A stretch of 64,000 nt of DNA, taken from Pseudescherichia vulneris NBRC 102420 (GTDB lineage Bacteria; Pseudomonadota; Gammaproteobacteria; Enterobacterales; Enterobacteriaceae). The notes beneath the pieces were generated by a model. It worked only from the letters and a program-made list of their open reading frames with translations. It did not search any database and was not told the DNA's origin. Location of the stretch: the NCBI RefSeq assembly GCF_000759795.1, contig NZ_BBMZ01000012.1, positions 186,001 through 250,000 on the forward strand, read 5' to 3'. Below are positions 8,154 through 16,806 of the stretch, piece by piece. How positions within the stretch are numbered: position 1 is the stretch's first letter; the number at the start of each line of letters is the position of its first letter. Both the position numbers and the translations under genes were made by a program.

Positions 8154-8807
8154 TTAGATCTCAGTGATTACGGTCTCTTCCGGCAGGCGGGATTTCGGCA
8201 GGGACTTGTTGAAGTCTTCCACGCTGTGGTGGCCGACCGGAACGACCACCAGGCTGGTGAAGCCTTTCTCTTTCAGGCCAAACTCGGCATCCAGCACGTC
8301 GGCGTCAAAGCCTTCGATCGGCACCGCGTCGAGGCCCATAGCGCCAACGCCCAGCAGGAAGTTACCCACGTTCAGGTAGACCTGACGCGCCATCCACTCA
8401 TGATCATCCTGGCGATCCTTACGGTGCAGGTCGGCAAAGAAGGTGCGGCCCTTGTGGTTAGCGGCTTTTGCTTCCGGGGTGGCGAAGCGACCGTCGGCGT
8501 CCTCCTGATCCACAACCTTCTCCAGCCAGGCGTCGTCCATGGCGATTTTTGCGCAGAACACCACAACGTGAGAGGCATCCAGCATTTTGCGCTCGTTGAA
8601 CACGTAGCCGCCCGCTGCGGATTTTGCTACTCGCGCTTTGCCCTCTTCGGTGCTGGCAACGATGAAGTGCCACGGCTGCGAGTTGGTGCTCGACGGGCTA
8701 TAGCGCAGCAGCGTTTTGATCTTTTCGGCCTCGTCGGCGGTCAGTTTTTTGCTGGCGTCAAAAGCCTTGGTTGAGTAGCGCTGCAAGGCGATGGAAACGA
8801 TATCCAT
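8154..8807 (-). CDS. nfsB: Oxygen-insensitive NAD(P)H nitroreductase NfsB
   Basis: A 217-residue FMN-dependent flavoprotein that reduces nitro-aromatics and quinones by two-electron transfer in the cytoplasm. Length and sequence match E. coli NfsB closely: [14 protein letters not shown] near the N-terminus for FMN contacts, [18 protein letters not shown] at about residues 37-54, and the C-terminal [23 protein letters not shown]. It lies downstream of ramR in the same orientation with an 88-bp gap. In E. coli and Salmonella nfsB belongs to the Mar/Sox/Rob-type regulon, so control by the adjacent ramA product is plausible, although I could not find a convincing marbox. Confidence 0.97.
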   Translation of the reverse strand: MDIVSIALQRYSTKAFDASKKLTADEAEKIKTLLRYSPSSTNSQPWHFIVASTEEGKARVAKSAAGGYVFNERKMLDASHVVVFCAKIAMDDAWLEKVVDQEDADGRFATPEAKAANHKGRTFFADLHRKDRQDDHEWMARQVYLNVGNFLLGVGAMGLDAVPIEGFDADVLDAEFGLKEKGFTSLVVVPVGHHSVEDFNKSLPKSRLPEETVITEI

Positions 8808-8895
8808 AAATGCTCCTGATAAATTTTTGCGATAAGTTGGGCTGCGCTGTAGCGTACAGATTCAGCGAAGAAAAAATAAGTGAAAATCGTGCGCT

Positions 8896-9483
8896 TTAGC
8901 TGCTGCTGCCGCTGTCCGCCAGGGCGCGCCACATCGCTTCGAAACCGTGGGCTTTGAAATCGTCCGCCTTCTCCGGCTCGCGGCTGGCGAACTCAATGGT
9001 GGTTTCGGCAAGAGAGAGGAACAGGGCATCGCCAAAGGCGTGGAAGGCCTCAGTAAGAAAAATGGGCAGCACCGAGCGACGGCAAAGGGTGTGGAGATCC
9101 GGGAAGAGCTCATCCACATTTTGCTGGGTGGCGCAGGTAATCTTGCCTGACACCGCCAGCTGACGGATTGCGCGATGGCCCACCGGATGCAGAATGCCCC
9201 AGTCGATATAGCTGTTCCAGATATAGCGGGTCAGCGCCTTGGCTTCGCTGAGGGAGCGATCGAGGCCGTCGAGCATGGCGTGGCAGAGGTCGGTTTTCAG
9301 CGCGAGATAAACCGCATTAAGCAGGTCATCTTTGGTGGCGAAGTAGCGAAACAGCGTGCCTTCCGCGACGCCCGCGTTACGGGCTATCAGGGCGGTAGAG
9401 GCGGTGATCCCTGACTGGGCAAATGCCTCGGTTGCCGCTTCCAGTAACGCCTGTTTTTTATCTTCACTCTTCGGACGAGCCAC
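8896..9483 (-). CDS. ramR: TetR-family repressor RamR
   Basis: A 195-residue repressor of ramA. The N-terminal TetR helix-turn-helix is complete ([48 protein letters not shown]), and the ligand-binding half matches Salmonella RamR ([34 protein letters not shown]). It is divergent from ramA, with the RamR operator between them overlapping the ramA promoter. Loss of RamR raises RamA and, through it, AcrAB-TolC efflux, so this is a clinically relevant resistance switch. The gene is intact here. No romA gene lies between ramR and ramA, unlike the Klebsiella arrangement. Confidence 0.95.
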   Translation of the reverse strand: MARPKSEDKKQALLEAATEAFAQSGITASTALIARNAGVAEGTLFRYFATKDDLLNAVYLALKTDLCHAMLDGLDRSLSEAKALTRYIWNSYIDWGILHPVGHRAIRQLAVSGKITCATQQNVDELFPDLHTLCRRSVLPIFLTEAFHAFGDALFLSLAETTIEFASREPEKADDFKAHGFEAMWRALADSGSSS

Positions 9484-9571
9484 TACACTTTACCTCACAC
9501 GCTGTTAAACCCTGATTGAAACATGAGATCTGCCGCTCCGCAACGGCCTGTGTCAAAGATCGAAAATCATC

Positions 9572-9617
9572 TTGACGACTTTCTGCCTCTTTCTATAATG
9601 AGTGCTTACTCACTCAT
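9572..9617 (+). promoter_or_regulatory. ramA promoter and overlapping RamR operator
   Basis: A -35 box TTGACG (9572-9577), a 16-bp spacer and a consensus -10 box TATAAT (9594-9599) precede ramA. The operator ATGAGTG (9598-9604), six bases, CACTCAT (9611-9617) is the same palindrome known for Salmonella RamR. Its left arm overlaps the -10 box by two bases, so bound RamR would block RNA polymerase. Confidence 0.92.
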
Positions 9618-9658
9618 AATCAAGCTTCAGCGTGTTAAAGAGCAGAGAGGACCCCGGT

Positions 9659-10003
9659 ATGAACATTTCCGCTCAGGTTATCGATACGATTGTCGATTGG
9701 ATCGACGACAATTTGCACCAGCCGCTGCGCATTGATGACATTGCGCGCCATGCGGGCTACTCCAAATGGCATCTGCAAAGGCTGTTTATGCAATATAAAG
9801 GCGAGAGCCTGGGACGCTATATCCGCGAGCGCAAGCTGCGGCTGGCCGCCCAGGAGCTGCGTGATACCGATCAGAAGGTGTTTGATATCTGCGTTAAGTA
9901 TGGTTTTGATTCCCAGCAGACCTTCACGCGCATTTTTACCCGCACCTTTAACCAGCCGCCGGGAGCCTACCGAAAAGAGAATCACGGCCAGACGCGGCAT
10001 TAA
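9659..10003 (+). CDS. ramA: AraC/XylS-family transcriptional activator RamA
   Basis: A 114-residue activator made only of the DNA-binding domain, with two helix-turn-helix motifs (RIDDIARHAGYSKWHLQRLF and FDICVKYGFDSQQTFTRIF), nearly identical to Salmonella RamA. It belongs to the MarA/SoxS/Rob group and activates acrAB, tolC, micF-like and nitroreductase genes, giving multidrug tolerance. The start is the ATG at 9659 (MNISAQVIDTIVDWIDDNL); an upstream in-frame start would add nine non-conserved residues. Expression is controlled by the RamR operator upstream. Confidence 0.96.
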   Translation: MNISAQVIDTIVDWIDDNLHQPLRIDDIARHAGYSKWHLQRLFMQYKGESLGRYIRERKLRLAAQELRDTDQKVFDICVKYGFDSQQTFTRIFTRTFNQPPGAYRKENHGQTRH

Positions 10004-10029
10004 GCCACCGTTAGCCTGGCCTGCGCGAC

Positions 10030-10287
10030 TTACCGGGAGGCGTGGTTTATTGAGAACCAGCGCCGCCAGATAAAGCGCAGCACGTAGTACTCGACGATCC
10101 CGAGCAGTAGAAACCAGACGCAAAACAGCAGGGTGTAGAGCTGGTTGGCATCCACCAGATGAAAGGTGGCGATGAGCTGCTGCGTCAGCGCGCCGCCCGG
10201 CGAAGGGGCGGGCAGCAGCAGGCAGGAGAGGAAGGCCAGCAGTAAAATACCGGCGGCCGTCATCAGGGATTCAAGCGGGTGCGTCAT
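10030..10287 (-). CDS. ybdJ: Small inner-membrane protein YbdJ (DUF1158)
   Basis: An 85-residue protein with two hydrophobic segments (about residues 9-26 and 50-72) and a basic C-terminal tail (FIWRRWFS). It matches E. coli YbdJ along its length (HPLE, TAAGILL, AFLSCLLLPAP, QLYTLLFC). The function is unknown. It lies downstream of ybdK in the same orientation, the order found in E. coli. Confidence 0.92.
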   Translation of the reverse strand: MTHPLESLMTAAGILLLAFLSCLLLPAPSPGGALTQQLIATFHLVDANQLYTLLFCVWFLLLGIVEYYVLRFIWRRWFSINHASR

Positions 10288-10355
10288 GGTGATGTTAATC
10301 GTCAGTTAAAACGATATTGTCAGCCATTTGCCACCCCGGCGCAACCAGACCGGCG

Positions 10356-11474
10356 CTAGTGCGCCGCCCAGATCTCCGCGTGCTTCTGCACCAGCCCAAT
10401 TAGCGAGCCGCCGTCAGCCACGAAGTCGCGCATCAGCTGGTCCTCGCTCTTGCCACGCCGCACGAAGTTCGCCAGCTCTTCCAGGGCGCTGCTGCCGTTG
10501 AGCTTGTCGGCATAGGGGGCAATTTTATCCATCACCCGCTGAATATCTTCGCCGATGGTGATCTGCTCGCCGGTATGCACGTCGGTCAGCACCCCGGCAA
10601 AGCCGTAGCGGCAGGCCTGGAAGCGGTTGAACTTGTAGAGCAGATAGTCACGCTCCTGCATCTTGAACGGCCGCTCGGCCAGCAGCCAGTGGGAAATCGC
10701 CTGAATAAACCCGGCAATGTTCACCGCGTGGCCAAGCGTCAGCGGGGTATCCATCACCCGCACCTCAACCGTGCCAAAGTGCGGGCTGGGGCGAATGTCC
10801 CAGTGCAGATCCTTAATGCTGTCGATCATGCTGGTGTAGCTCAGGCGGCGGAACAGCCCCTCGAATTCCGACCAGTTGCTGATCCAGGGCGCGTGACCGT
10901 TATCCGGAAACGCGGAGAAGATGTTGAGCCGCGACGAGGCGAAGCGGGTGTCGGTGCCTTGAATGTAGGGCGAGGCCGCGCCAAGGGCGATAAAGTGGGG
11001 CACGAAGCGCGACAGGCCGTGCATCAGATAGATAGCGTCGTCCCCGCTCGGGCAGCCCACGTGAACGTGCTGGCCGAACACCGTCGCCTGCTGCACCAGA
11101 TAGCCAAACATCTCCAGCGTGCGCGCGTAGCGTTCGTCGTCGCATACTTCCTGGCGCTGCCAGGTCTGGAACGGGTGCGTGCCGCCGCCGCAAATTTGCA
11201 GATGGTGTTCGCTGGCGGCGCGCAGGATAATCTGCTGCATGGCCGAGAACTGCCCGGCGGCCTGGTGGATATCTCCGCACACGCCGGTGGCGATCTCCAG
11301 CATGCTTTCGGTGATGTCGTGCTTCACCTCGCCCCCTTTGACTTCAGCCTTAACGGCATCAATCAGCGTGGAGGAGTCCTGGCTAAGGTCGTATCCCGGC
11401 GGGTTAACCACCTGCAGCTCCAGCTCAATCCCCAGGGTAAAGGCGTCAGAACGATGAAAGTCGGGTAGGGGCAT
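10356..11474 (-). CDS. ybdK: Carboxylate-amine ligase YbdK (gamma-glutamyl-cysteine ligase 2 family)
   Basis: A 372-residue cytoplasmic enzyme of the GCS2 family. E. coli YbdK shows weak ATP-dependent glutamate-cysteine ligase activity, and its physiological role is uncertain. Conserved features are visible: [20 protein letters not shown] at the N-terminus, [12 protein letters not shown] (about 53-64), the CGGGTHPF metal/substrate loop, [16 protein letters not shown], and [13 protein letters not shown]. Length equals the E. coli protein. It marks the left edge of the region where this genome departs from the E. coli order: beyond it comes an ABC importer instead of entD. Confidence 0.95.
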   Translation of the reverse strand: MPLPDFHRSDAFTLGIELELQVVNPPGYDLSQDSSTLIDAVKAEVKGGEVKHDITESMLEIATGVCGDIHQAAGQFSAMQQIILRAASEHHLQICGGGTHPFQTWQRQEVCDDERYARTLEMFGYLVQQATVFGQHVHVGCPSGDDAIYLMHGLSRFVPHFIALGAASPYIQGTDTRFASSRLNIFSAFPDNGHAPWISNWSEFEGLFRRLSYTSMIDSIKDLHWDIRPSPHFGTVEVRVMDTPLTLGHAVNIAGFIQAISHWLLAERPFKMQERDYLLYKFNRFQACRYGFAGVLTDVHTGEQITIGEDIQRVMDKIAPYADKLNGSSALEELANFVRRGKSEDQLMRDFVADGGSLIGLVQKHAEIWAAH

Positions 11475-11559
11475 AGGTAAACTCGCTGTTGTCTGTTTTT
11501 AATCAGTATAGAGCGAGTTTAGCCCCGACCGAGGCGGCAGCGGGGTAACCGATTAATAA

Positions 11560-12279
11560 TCACACAATTAACGCGGTTGACGCACTGTGTTCACCTCGCG
11601 CCAGCGCGGCCCGATCGTAAAAATGCTGTATCACGCCGTCGGCCATAAACGCCGCACGATCCGACATGTGGGCGATCACATCCGCATCATGGCTGACCAG
11701 CAGGTAGGTCATCTGATGGTCTTGCTTCAACCGGTTTAGCAGGTTAAGGATCTCCGCCTGGACCGACATATCCAGCGCCGAGGTGGGTTCATCCAGCAGC
11801 AGGATCTGCGGGCGCAGCAGCAGCGCCCGGGCAATGGCGACGCGCTGGCGTTGACCGCCGGAGAGCTGGTGCGGGTAACGTTTTCCGGCATCGGCGGAGA
11901 GGCCAACCTGCTCCAACGCCTCTGTAACCTGCTCTGCTATCTGCGTTTCACCATGGATCTTTAGCGGCTCGCACAGCGTGCGCCATATCGTGTGGTTCGG
12001 GTGCAGCGAGGCGTAGGGATCCTGAAACACCATCTGCACGTTGCGGCGCAGCGCGCCCTGATAGCGCATGCCTGGCGTAATGGCGTTGCCAAGCAGGCTG
12101 ACGCTACCCTGCCAGTCACGTTGCAGGCCCGCCAGCACGCGCAGAATGGTCGACTTGCCGCAGCCGGACTCGCCAATCAGGCTGAAGGTCTCTCCGGCCG
12201 CCACGTGAAAGCTGGCGGCGGCGACGGCGGTTTTGCTGCCAAAGCTTACGCGGAGGTGATTGATATCAATGATACTCAC
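11560..12279 (-). CDS. Peptide/nickel-type ABC transporter ATP-binding protein (DppF/NikE-like)
   Basis: A 239-residue ATPase subunit with Walker A GESGCGKS (about residues 36-43), ABC signature LSGGQRQR and Walker B ILLLDEP, followed by SALDMSVQ, typical of the oligopeptide-type F subunits. It is shorter than DppF (about 330) and lacks the usual C-terminal oligopeptide-transporter extension. It is the last gene of a five-gene operon and overlaps the previous ATPase gene by four bases. Confidence 0.88.
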   Translation of the reverse strand: MSIIDINHLRVSFGSKTAVAAASFHVAAGETFSLIGESGCGKSTILRVLAGLQRDWQGSVSLLGNAITPGMRYQGALRRNVQMVFQDPYASLHPNHTIWRTLCEPLKIHGETQIAEQVTEALEQVGLSADAGKRYPHQLSGGQRQRVAIARALLLRPQILLLDEPTSALDMSVQAEILNLLNRLKQDHQMTYLLVSHDADVIAHMSDRAAFMADGVIQHFYDRAALARGEHSASTALIV

Positions 12280-13103
12280 GCGGCACCCCCCTGATACGAC
12301 TGGCTACGATCCAGCACCGGCAGCATCTGGCCCCAGGTCGTGGCGTTTGGACGGCAGGTCCAGAGCGTCTGGGTGTAGGGATGCGTCGCCTGCGGCAGGG
12401 CATGGGCGGGCATCTCATCGACCTTTTCCCCCTGATACATCACCAGCACCCGATGGCAGTGCTGGGCCACCAGCGGAAGGTCGTGGCTAATCAGCAGCAT
12501 GGCCATGCTGCGCTGCTCGCACTGGGCGACCAGCAGCTCAAGGATCTGGTTGCGCAGGCGGGCATCCAGCGCCGAGGTCGGTTCATCGGCAATCAGCACG
12601 CGGGGATTGTTGATCAGCGCAATGGCAATCATCACCCGCTGTCCCATTCCGCCGGACAGCTCACCGGGATAGCGGGTCAGCACCGTATCCTGTAGCCCCA
12701 CGGCGGCAACCACATCGTGAATGCGCTCTGCGCGCTCCCGACGTCCAACCCGCTGGTGCAGGGTGAGCGCCTCTTCCAGCTGGGCGTAAATGCTTTTCAC
12801 CGGGTTCAGGGCGTAGCGCGGATCCTGCAACACCATGGCGATATCCCTGCCGCGCAGCCGCTGCCAGCCCCGGCTGTTGAGGGTCAGCGCATCGTGGCCC
12901 AGCACGTCCAACTGAGCCGCGCTAACGACACCCGGCTTGCGCACCAGCCCCATCAAGGCGCGGGCGGTCATCGATTTGCCAGAGCCGGACTCGCCCACCA
13001 GCGCCAGGCGCTCGTTGCCCAGCCGGAAGCTGAGATTGTTCACCACCCGCGCACCGGGGTAGTCAATATTGAGTGCCTCGACGGCAATCGCAGTATCAGT
13101 CAT
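12276..13103 (-). CDS. Peptide/nickel-type ABC transporter ATP-binding protein (DppD/NikD-like)
   Basis: A 275-residue ATPase subunit with Walker A GESGSGKS, signature LSGGMGQR and Walker B VLIADEP. The start chosen is the ATG at 13103 (MTDTAIAVEALNIDYPG), because upstream in-frame codons lie inside the preceding permease gene, whose stop overlaps this start by eight bases. It pairs with the downstream ATPase to energise import through the two permeases. The nearest functional families are NikD and DppD; substrate specificity resides in the binding protein. Confidence 0.88.
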   Translation of the reverse strand: MTDTAIAVEALNIDYPGARVVNNLSFRLGNERLALVGESGSGKSMTARALMGLVRKPGVVSAAQLDVLGHDALTLNSRGWQRLRGRDIAMVLQDPRYALNPVKSIYAQLEEALTLHQRVGRRERAERIHDVVAAVGLQDTVLTRYPGELSGGMGQRVMIAIALINNPRVLIADEPTSALDARLRNQILELLVAQCEQRSMAMLLISHDLPLVAQHCHRVLVMYQGEKVDEMPAHALPQATHPYTQTLWTCRPNATTWGQMLPVLDRSQSYQGGAA

Positions 13104-13929
13104 GGTGTGGCTCCAGTACATCGCGCAGGCCGTCGCCCAGCAGGTTAAACGCCAGGCTGGCGAGAAGGATAATGCTGCCGGGAGCGGCGGCAATCCACCA
13201 CTGGTCAAAAATGACCTGCATGCCATCAGCAATCATCGCTCCCCACTCCGCCATTGGCGGCCTCGCCCCGAGACCGAGAAAGCCCAGCCCGGCAGCGGCC
13301 AGAATAATGCCCGCCAGGTCTAGCGCCAGACGTACAATCGCCGAGGGCAGGCACAGGGGGAGAATATGGCCCAACAGCAGCCGCCAGCCGCGAATGCCCA
13401 TCATCTCCGCTGCCGCCAGGTAGTCGCTGTGGCGCAGGCGCTGGATCTCGCTCCGCGCCTGGCGGGCATAGGCGGGCCAGGTGGTGAGGGCCAGCGCCAG
13501 TGCGCCGTTGACCAGTCCCGGCCCCAGCATGGCGACAAAGGCGAAGGCGAGGATCAGGCGCGGCATCGACATCACCACGTCGGTAAACCGCATTAGCACC
13601 CGCTCCAGCCAGCCGCCGTAGTAGCCGCTGAGAATGCCCATCAGCAGCCCGGCAGGCAGAGTGATGACGGTGACCAGTGCCACCAGGCCGAGCGCCGGGC
13701 GCGTACCGTAGATCAGCCGGGAGAGCAGGTCGCGGCCATAGCTGTCCGTGCCAAGCCAGTGCGCGCCGGTGGGTGCCTGCAGGCGCGCCGCGGCGTCCTG
13801 CCAGTTGGGGTCGAGCGGCGCGAGCCAGGGCGCAAACAGTGCGATCAGCAGTAGAGCCACCACCATCAGCAGCCCGCTAAACGCGGCGGGGGAGCGACGT
13901 AACCGCTGTAGAAAAAGAGAAGCCGGCAT
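13096..13929 (-). CDS. Peptide/nickel-type ABC transporter permease (DppC/NikC-like)
   Basis: A 277-residue inner-membrane permease with about six hydrophobic segments. HWLGTDSYGRDLLSRLIYGTRPAL near residue 55 is the hallmark of C-type subunits, and the cytoplasmic EAA-like loop (AAAEMMGIRGWRLLLGHILPL) docks the ATPase. It is adjacent to the B-type permease gene with no gap and overlaps the next ATPase gene by eight bases. Confidence 0.9.
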   Translation of the reverse strand: MPASLFLQRLRRSPAAFSGLLMVVALLLIALFAPWLAPLDPNWQDAAARLQAPTGAHWLGTDSYGRDLLSRLIYGTRPALGLVALVTVITLPAGLLMGILSGYYGGWLERVLMRFTDVVMSMPRLILAFAFVAMLGPGLVNGALALALTTWPAYARQARSEIQRLRHSDYLAAAEMMGIRGWRLLLGHILPLCLPSAIVRLALDLAGIILAAAGLGFLGLGARPPMAEWGAMIADGMQVIFDQWWIAAAPGSIILLASLAFNLLGDGLRDVLEPHHD

Positions 13930-14973
13930 TTAGCGCACCCTCGGATCGGTCACGCGTACCAGCAGGTCGGTGAGGTTATTGATGACCACAAAACTCACGC
14001 CAATCAGCAGGGTGCCCCCCATGATCGCCGTAGTGTCTCCCGCGAACAGCGCGGTAGTAAGATAGCGCCCGATCCCCGGCCATGAGAAGACGGTCTCCGT
14101 CAGCACCGCCCCTTCCAGCATGCTGGTGTAGGCCAGGGCGATCACCGTCAGCAGCGTCCCGCGAATGTTGGGCAGCACGTGGCGCAGCAGGATAGTCATC
14201 TCCCCCGCGCCCTTTGCCCGCGCCAGCAAAATATACTCTTTGTTCATCTCGCTCAGGCAGGCGGAGCGGGTCAGCCGGGTAATGCTGGCGAGGGAGTAGT
14301 AGGCCAGCAGCAGTACCGGCAGCACCAGGTGACTCAGGGCGTTTTTAAACGCCTGCGGATCGCCCGAGAGCCAGGTATCGATCAGCACAAAGCCGGTCTG
14401 CGGCGTCACGGTATACTGGTAGATATCATCCAGCCTGCCGGGCCCGGCGCTCCATTGCAGCTTCGCATAGAACAGGGCCAGCATCAGCAGGCCAAGCCAG
14501 AAGATAGGCACCGAATTTCCCAGCAGGGTAAAGGTACGTACCAGCAGATCCCACGGCGTACCGGCATAGCGGGCGCACAGCACCCCAGCGATGACGCCCA
14601 GCAGCGCGCCGAGGATCAGGGCGAGGGTAGCCAGCTCCAGGGTAGCGGGAAACGCCGAGAGCAGATCCTGAAGGACCGGCTGACCGGTGGCGCTGGCGAC
14701 GCCGAGATCGCCATGGGCCAGATTGACCACGTAGTGCCAAAACTGTACCGGCAGAGGCCGATCCAGCCCGAGCTGGTGGCGCACCTGATCGTAGGTTGAC
14801 TGGCTGGCGTGATCCCCTACGATCTGCAGCACCCGGTCAACCGGCGACAGCGCCGACAGGGCGAAGGTGACCAGCAGCAGGCCGAGGATCGTGAGGGCGA
14901 GGGTAAAGAGTCCCTGCAAGAGGGTAAGCAGAGGGCGCGACAAACGCCGCTCTGCGCTGTTTTGTAAAAACAC
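13930..14973 (-). CDS. Peptide/nickel-type ABC transporter permease (DppB/NikB-like)
   Basis: A 347-residue inner-membrane permease with about six hydrophobic segments. It shows the B-subunit pattern: an N-terminal helix, LGLDRPLPVQFWHYVVNLAHGDLG, and an EAA loop ILLARAKGAGEMTILLRHVLPN. The N-terminus is somewhat longer than in DppB. It is the second gene of the operon, 20 bp after the binding-protein gene, and forms the channel with the C-type permease. Confidence 0.9.
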   Translation of the reverse strand: MFLQNSAERRLSRPLLTLLQGLFTLALTILGLLLVTFALSALSPVDRVLQIVGDHASQSTYDQVRHQLGLDRPLPVQFWHYVVNLAHGDLGVASATGQPVLQDLLSAFPATLELATLALILGALLGVIAGVLCARYAGTPWDLLVRTFTLLGNSVPIFWLGLLMLALFYAKLQWSAGPGRLDDIYQYTVTPQTGFVLIDTWLSGDPQAFKNALSHLVLPVLLLAYYSLASITRLTRSACLSEMNKEYILLARAKGAGEMTILLRHVLPNIRGTLLTVIALAYTSMLEGAVLTETVFSWPGIGRYLTTALFAGDTTAIMGGTLLIGVSFVVINNLTDLLVRVTDPRVR

Positions 14974-14993
14974 AGACGTTAATACCTTGAAGG

Positions 14994-16568
14994 TTATTTG
15001 GTTACGCGGTCATACCAGACCATATCCGCATTCAGCCCCTGCTGGTAGCCTTTTACGTTGTCGCGCACCACAATCTGCGTTTTACCCTGATCGACAAAGA
15101 TATACGGGGAGTTGTGCTGGAGGGTCTCCTGCATTTTCTTATACAGAGCCAGACGCTTAGCGGCGTCCGGCTCGGCCACCGCCGCCAGCGTCTGCTGGCT
15201 GAGCTCAGGGATCTGCCAGCCGTTCAGGCCCGCAACCGTGCTGGCTTTGCCGTCGTTGTAGACAAAGGCGCTGGCGTTAGAGTGGGCGTCGAAGTAGTCC
15301 GGGATCCACAGGCGAATCGCCGCCTGATGCTGTTTGGCACGCACGCGGGCATAAACCTGGCTACCCGCCGCCGGAAGCAGATCCACCTTCACGCCGCCCT
15401 GGGCAAAGCTGGCCTGCATCGACTGGGCAAGGGTGATAAACGGCGGTTTGTTCTCCACGTCCAGCGTGAAGTGCGCATCTTTGATACCGGCTTTTGCCAG
15501 AATGGCCTTGGCTTTTTCCGGATCGAATTTGAACGGATTATCTTCCAGTGCCCCCGGCAGGCCCACCGGCAGGAAGCTCTGGTGGATGAAGTACTGGCCT
15601 TTCAGCAGATCGCGGGTGATGCCCTCGTAATCCACCAGCCAGCGGGCGGCTTCCCAGAATGCTGGATTGTTGAGCAGTGGGTTAGCGCTGTTCCCGGCGT
15701 TGAACACCAGGTAGTTCTGCTCGGCAGAAGGGATGCTCAGCACCTCAACGCCTTTTTTCCCCTGCAGAGCGGCGATCTGATCCGCCCCGAGGTCGCGCGC
15801 CACGTCGGCGTCGCCCTGCTGGATCAGCAGGCGGCGGGAGGCCGGATCCGGCACGTTTTTGATGATGATGTTTTTAAGCTTCGGTGCGCCGCCGGGAGAG
15901 GAGGGGTTGGCATCCAGCACGATGGCCTGGTGCGGCTGATAAACGCGCATCTTAAACGCGCCGCTGCCGGCAGAGTGCAGCTTCAGCCAGGCGTTGCCGA
16001 AGTCATCGCCTTTCACGTTGGCAGCCACCAGCTTTTCATCAACGATAGAGGCGATAGGGGTTGAGAGAATATTCAGCGCCACCGCCGGGCTAACGTCAGC
16101 CGTCCAGTGCAGCTCAAGGGTGTGGTCATCGACTTTCTTCAGCTGGCTGTCGATATTATCCGGCTGCCAGCCGAGCACGTTGAGGATAAACGCCGGAGAT
16201 TTGTTCATCGTCACCGCGCGCTTATAGGAGAAGATCACATCTTCCGGGCGCAGCGGGTTGCCAGAGGCAAATTTAGCATCGTGCTTCAGGGTGACGGTGA
16301 GGGTTTTGGCTGCCGGATCGGCTTTCCAGCTCTCCGCCAGCACAGGATTGACCTTTTCAGGGTTGTCGCGATCGGGCTGGACCAGCCGCTGATAGAGGCT
16401 AGGCACCGTCTGGATGCTGGAGAGTTCGTTTGCCTCGGCGGGGTCAAGACTCACAATATCGTCCAGGCCCTGGGCCACCACGAGGGTATCAGGCGGTGTG
16501 GCGGCATAGCTGGTGGCAGACAGCGCGGCCAGCACCCATAACGGCAGCAATTTTTTGGTCATCGGCAA
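14994..16568 (-). CDS. Family-5 periplasmic substrate-binding protein of the ABC importer
   Basis: A 524-residue exported protein. The signal peptide spans about residues 1-22, with probable cleavage after SYA. The mature sequence has the peptide/nickel-binding family pattern (SLDPAEANELSS, LAESWKADPAAKTLTVTLKHDAKFASG, EDVIFSYKRAV). No lipobox cysteine is present, so it should be soluble in the periplasm. It leads the operon with its two permeases and two ATPases. The ligand could be a peptide, opine, metal complex or glutathione-like compound; nothing in the sequence decides. E. coli has no such operon beside ybdK. Confidence 0.88.
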   Translation of the reverse strand: MPMTKKLLPLWVLAALSATSYAATPPDTLVVAQGLDDIVSLDPAEANELSSIQTVPSLYQRLVQPDRDNPEKVNPVLAESWKADPAAKTLTVTLKHDAKFASGNPLRPEDVIFSYKRAVTMNKSPAFILNVLGWQPDNIDSQLKKVDDHTLELHWTADVSPAVALNILSTPIASIVDEKLVAANVKGDDFGNAWLKLHSAGSGAFKMRVYQPHQAIVLDANPSSPGGAPKLKNIIIKNVPDPASRRLLIQQGDADVARDLGADQIAALQGKKGVEVLSIPSAEQNYLVFNAGNSANPLLNNPAFWEAARWLVDYEGITRDLLKGQYFIHQSFLPVGLPGALEDNPFKFDPEKAKAILAKAGIKDAHFTLDVENKPPFITLAQSMQASFAQGGVKVDLLPAAGSQVYARVRAKQHQAAIRLWIPDYFDAHSNASAFVYNDGKASTVAGLNGWQIPELSQQTLAAVAEPDAAKRLALYKKMQETLQHNSPYIFVDQGKTQIVVRDNVKGYQQGLNADMVWYDRVTK

Positions 16569-16806
16569 TCCCTGTAAAGTAATGTCACGAAAGGTGTTAT
16601 CCCGCTACGTTAGCGGCGGTTAGCGTTTTGCCGAAAGTCTTAATTCAACTTAGCTTATGCGATAAATGCATAATCTATAGCCGCAGGTTAAAAAGGTCTC
16701 TTGCCCTGCCAAAAAAATAATTTTCACCGCCTGCTTAATTTTTTCCAACCTGCGTCGCTTTAGTTCTGTACCTCAGCTGATATTCACTTATTCAAGGAGC
16801 AGAACC
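16569..16806. promoter_or_regulatory. Divergent promoter region between ABC operon and flagellin gene
   Basis: This 238-bp A+T-rich gap contains two small inverted repeats: CCGCTA/TAGCGG at 16602-16616, near the ABC operon start, and TTATGC/GCATAA at 16655-16673. For flagellin, two weak sigma28-like candidates are visible. TAAAAAGG (16689-16696), 11 bases, GCCAAAAA (16708-16715) has consensus spacing. TTTAGTTC (16759-16766), nine bases, GCTGATAT (16776-16783) has a better -10 box but short spacing. Neither is convincing. AAGGAG at 16794-16799 is the flagellin ribosome-binding site. Confidence 0.4.

Noticed and set aside
8808-8895. RamA/MarA binding box upstream of nfsB
   Set aside because: The best candidate (CGCAC followed by TTTTCA) misses several required positions of the degenerate marbox consensus.
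11523-11544. Terminator between the ABC operon and ybdK
   Set aside because: The CCCCG/CGGGG arms are short, with a long loop and no T-run on the minus strand.
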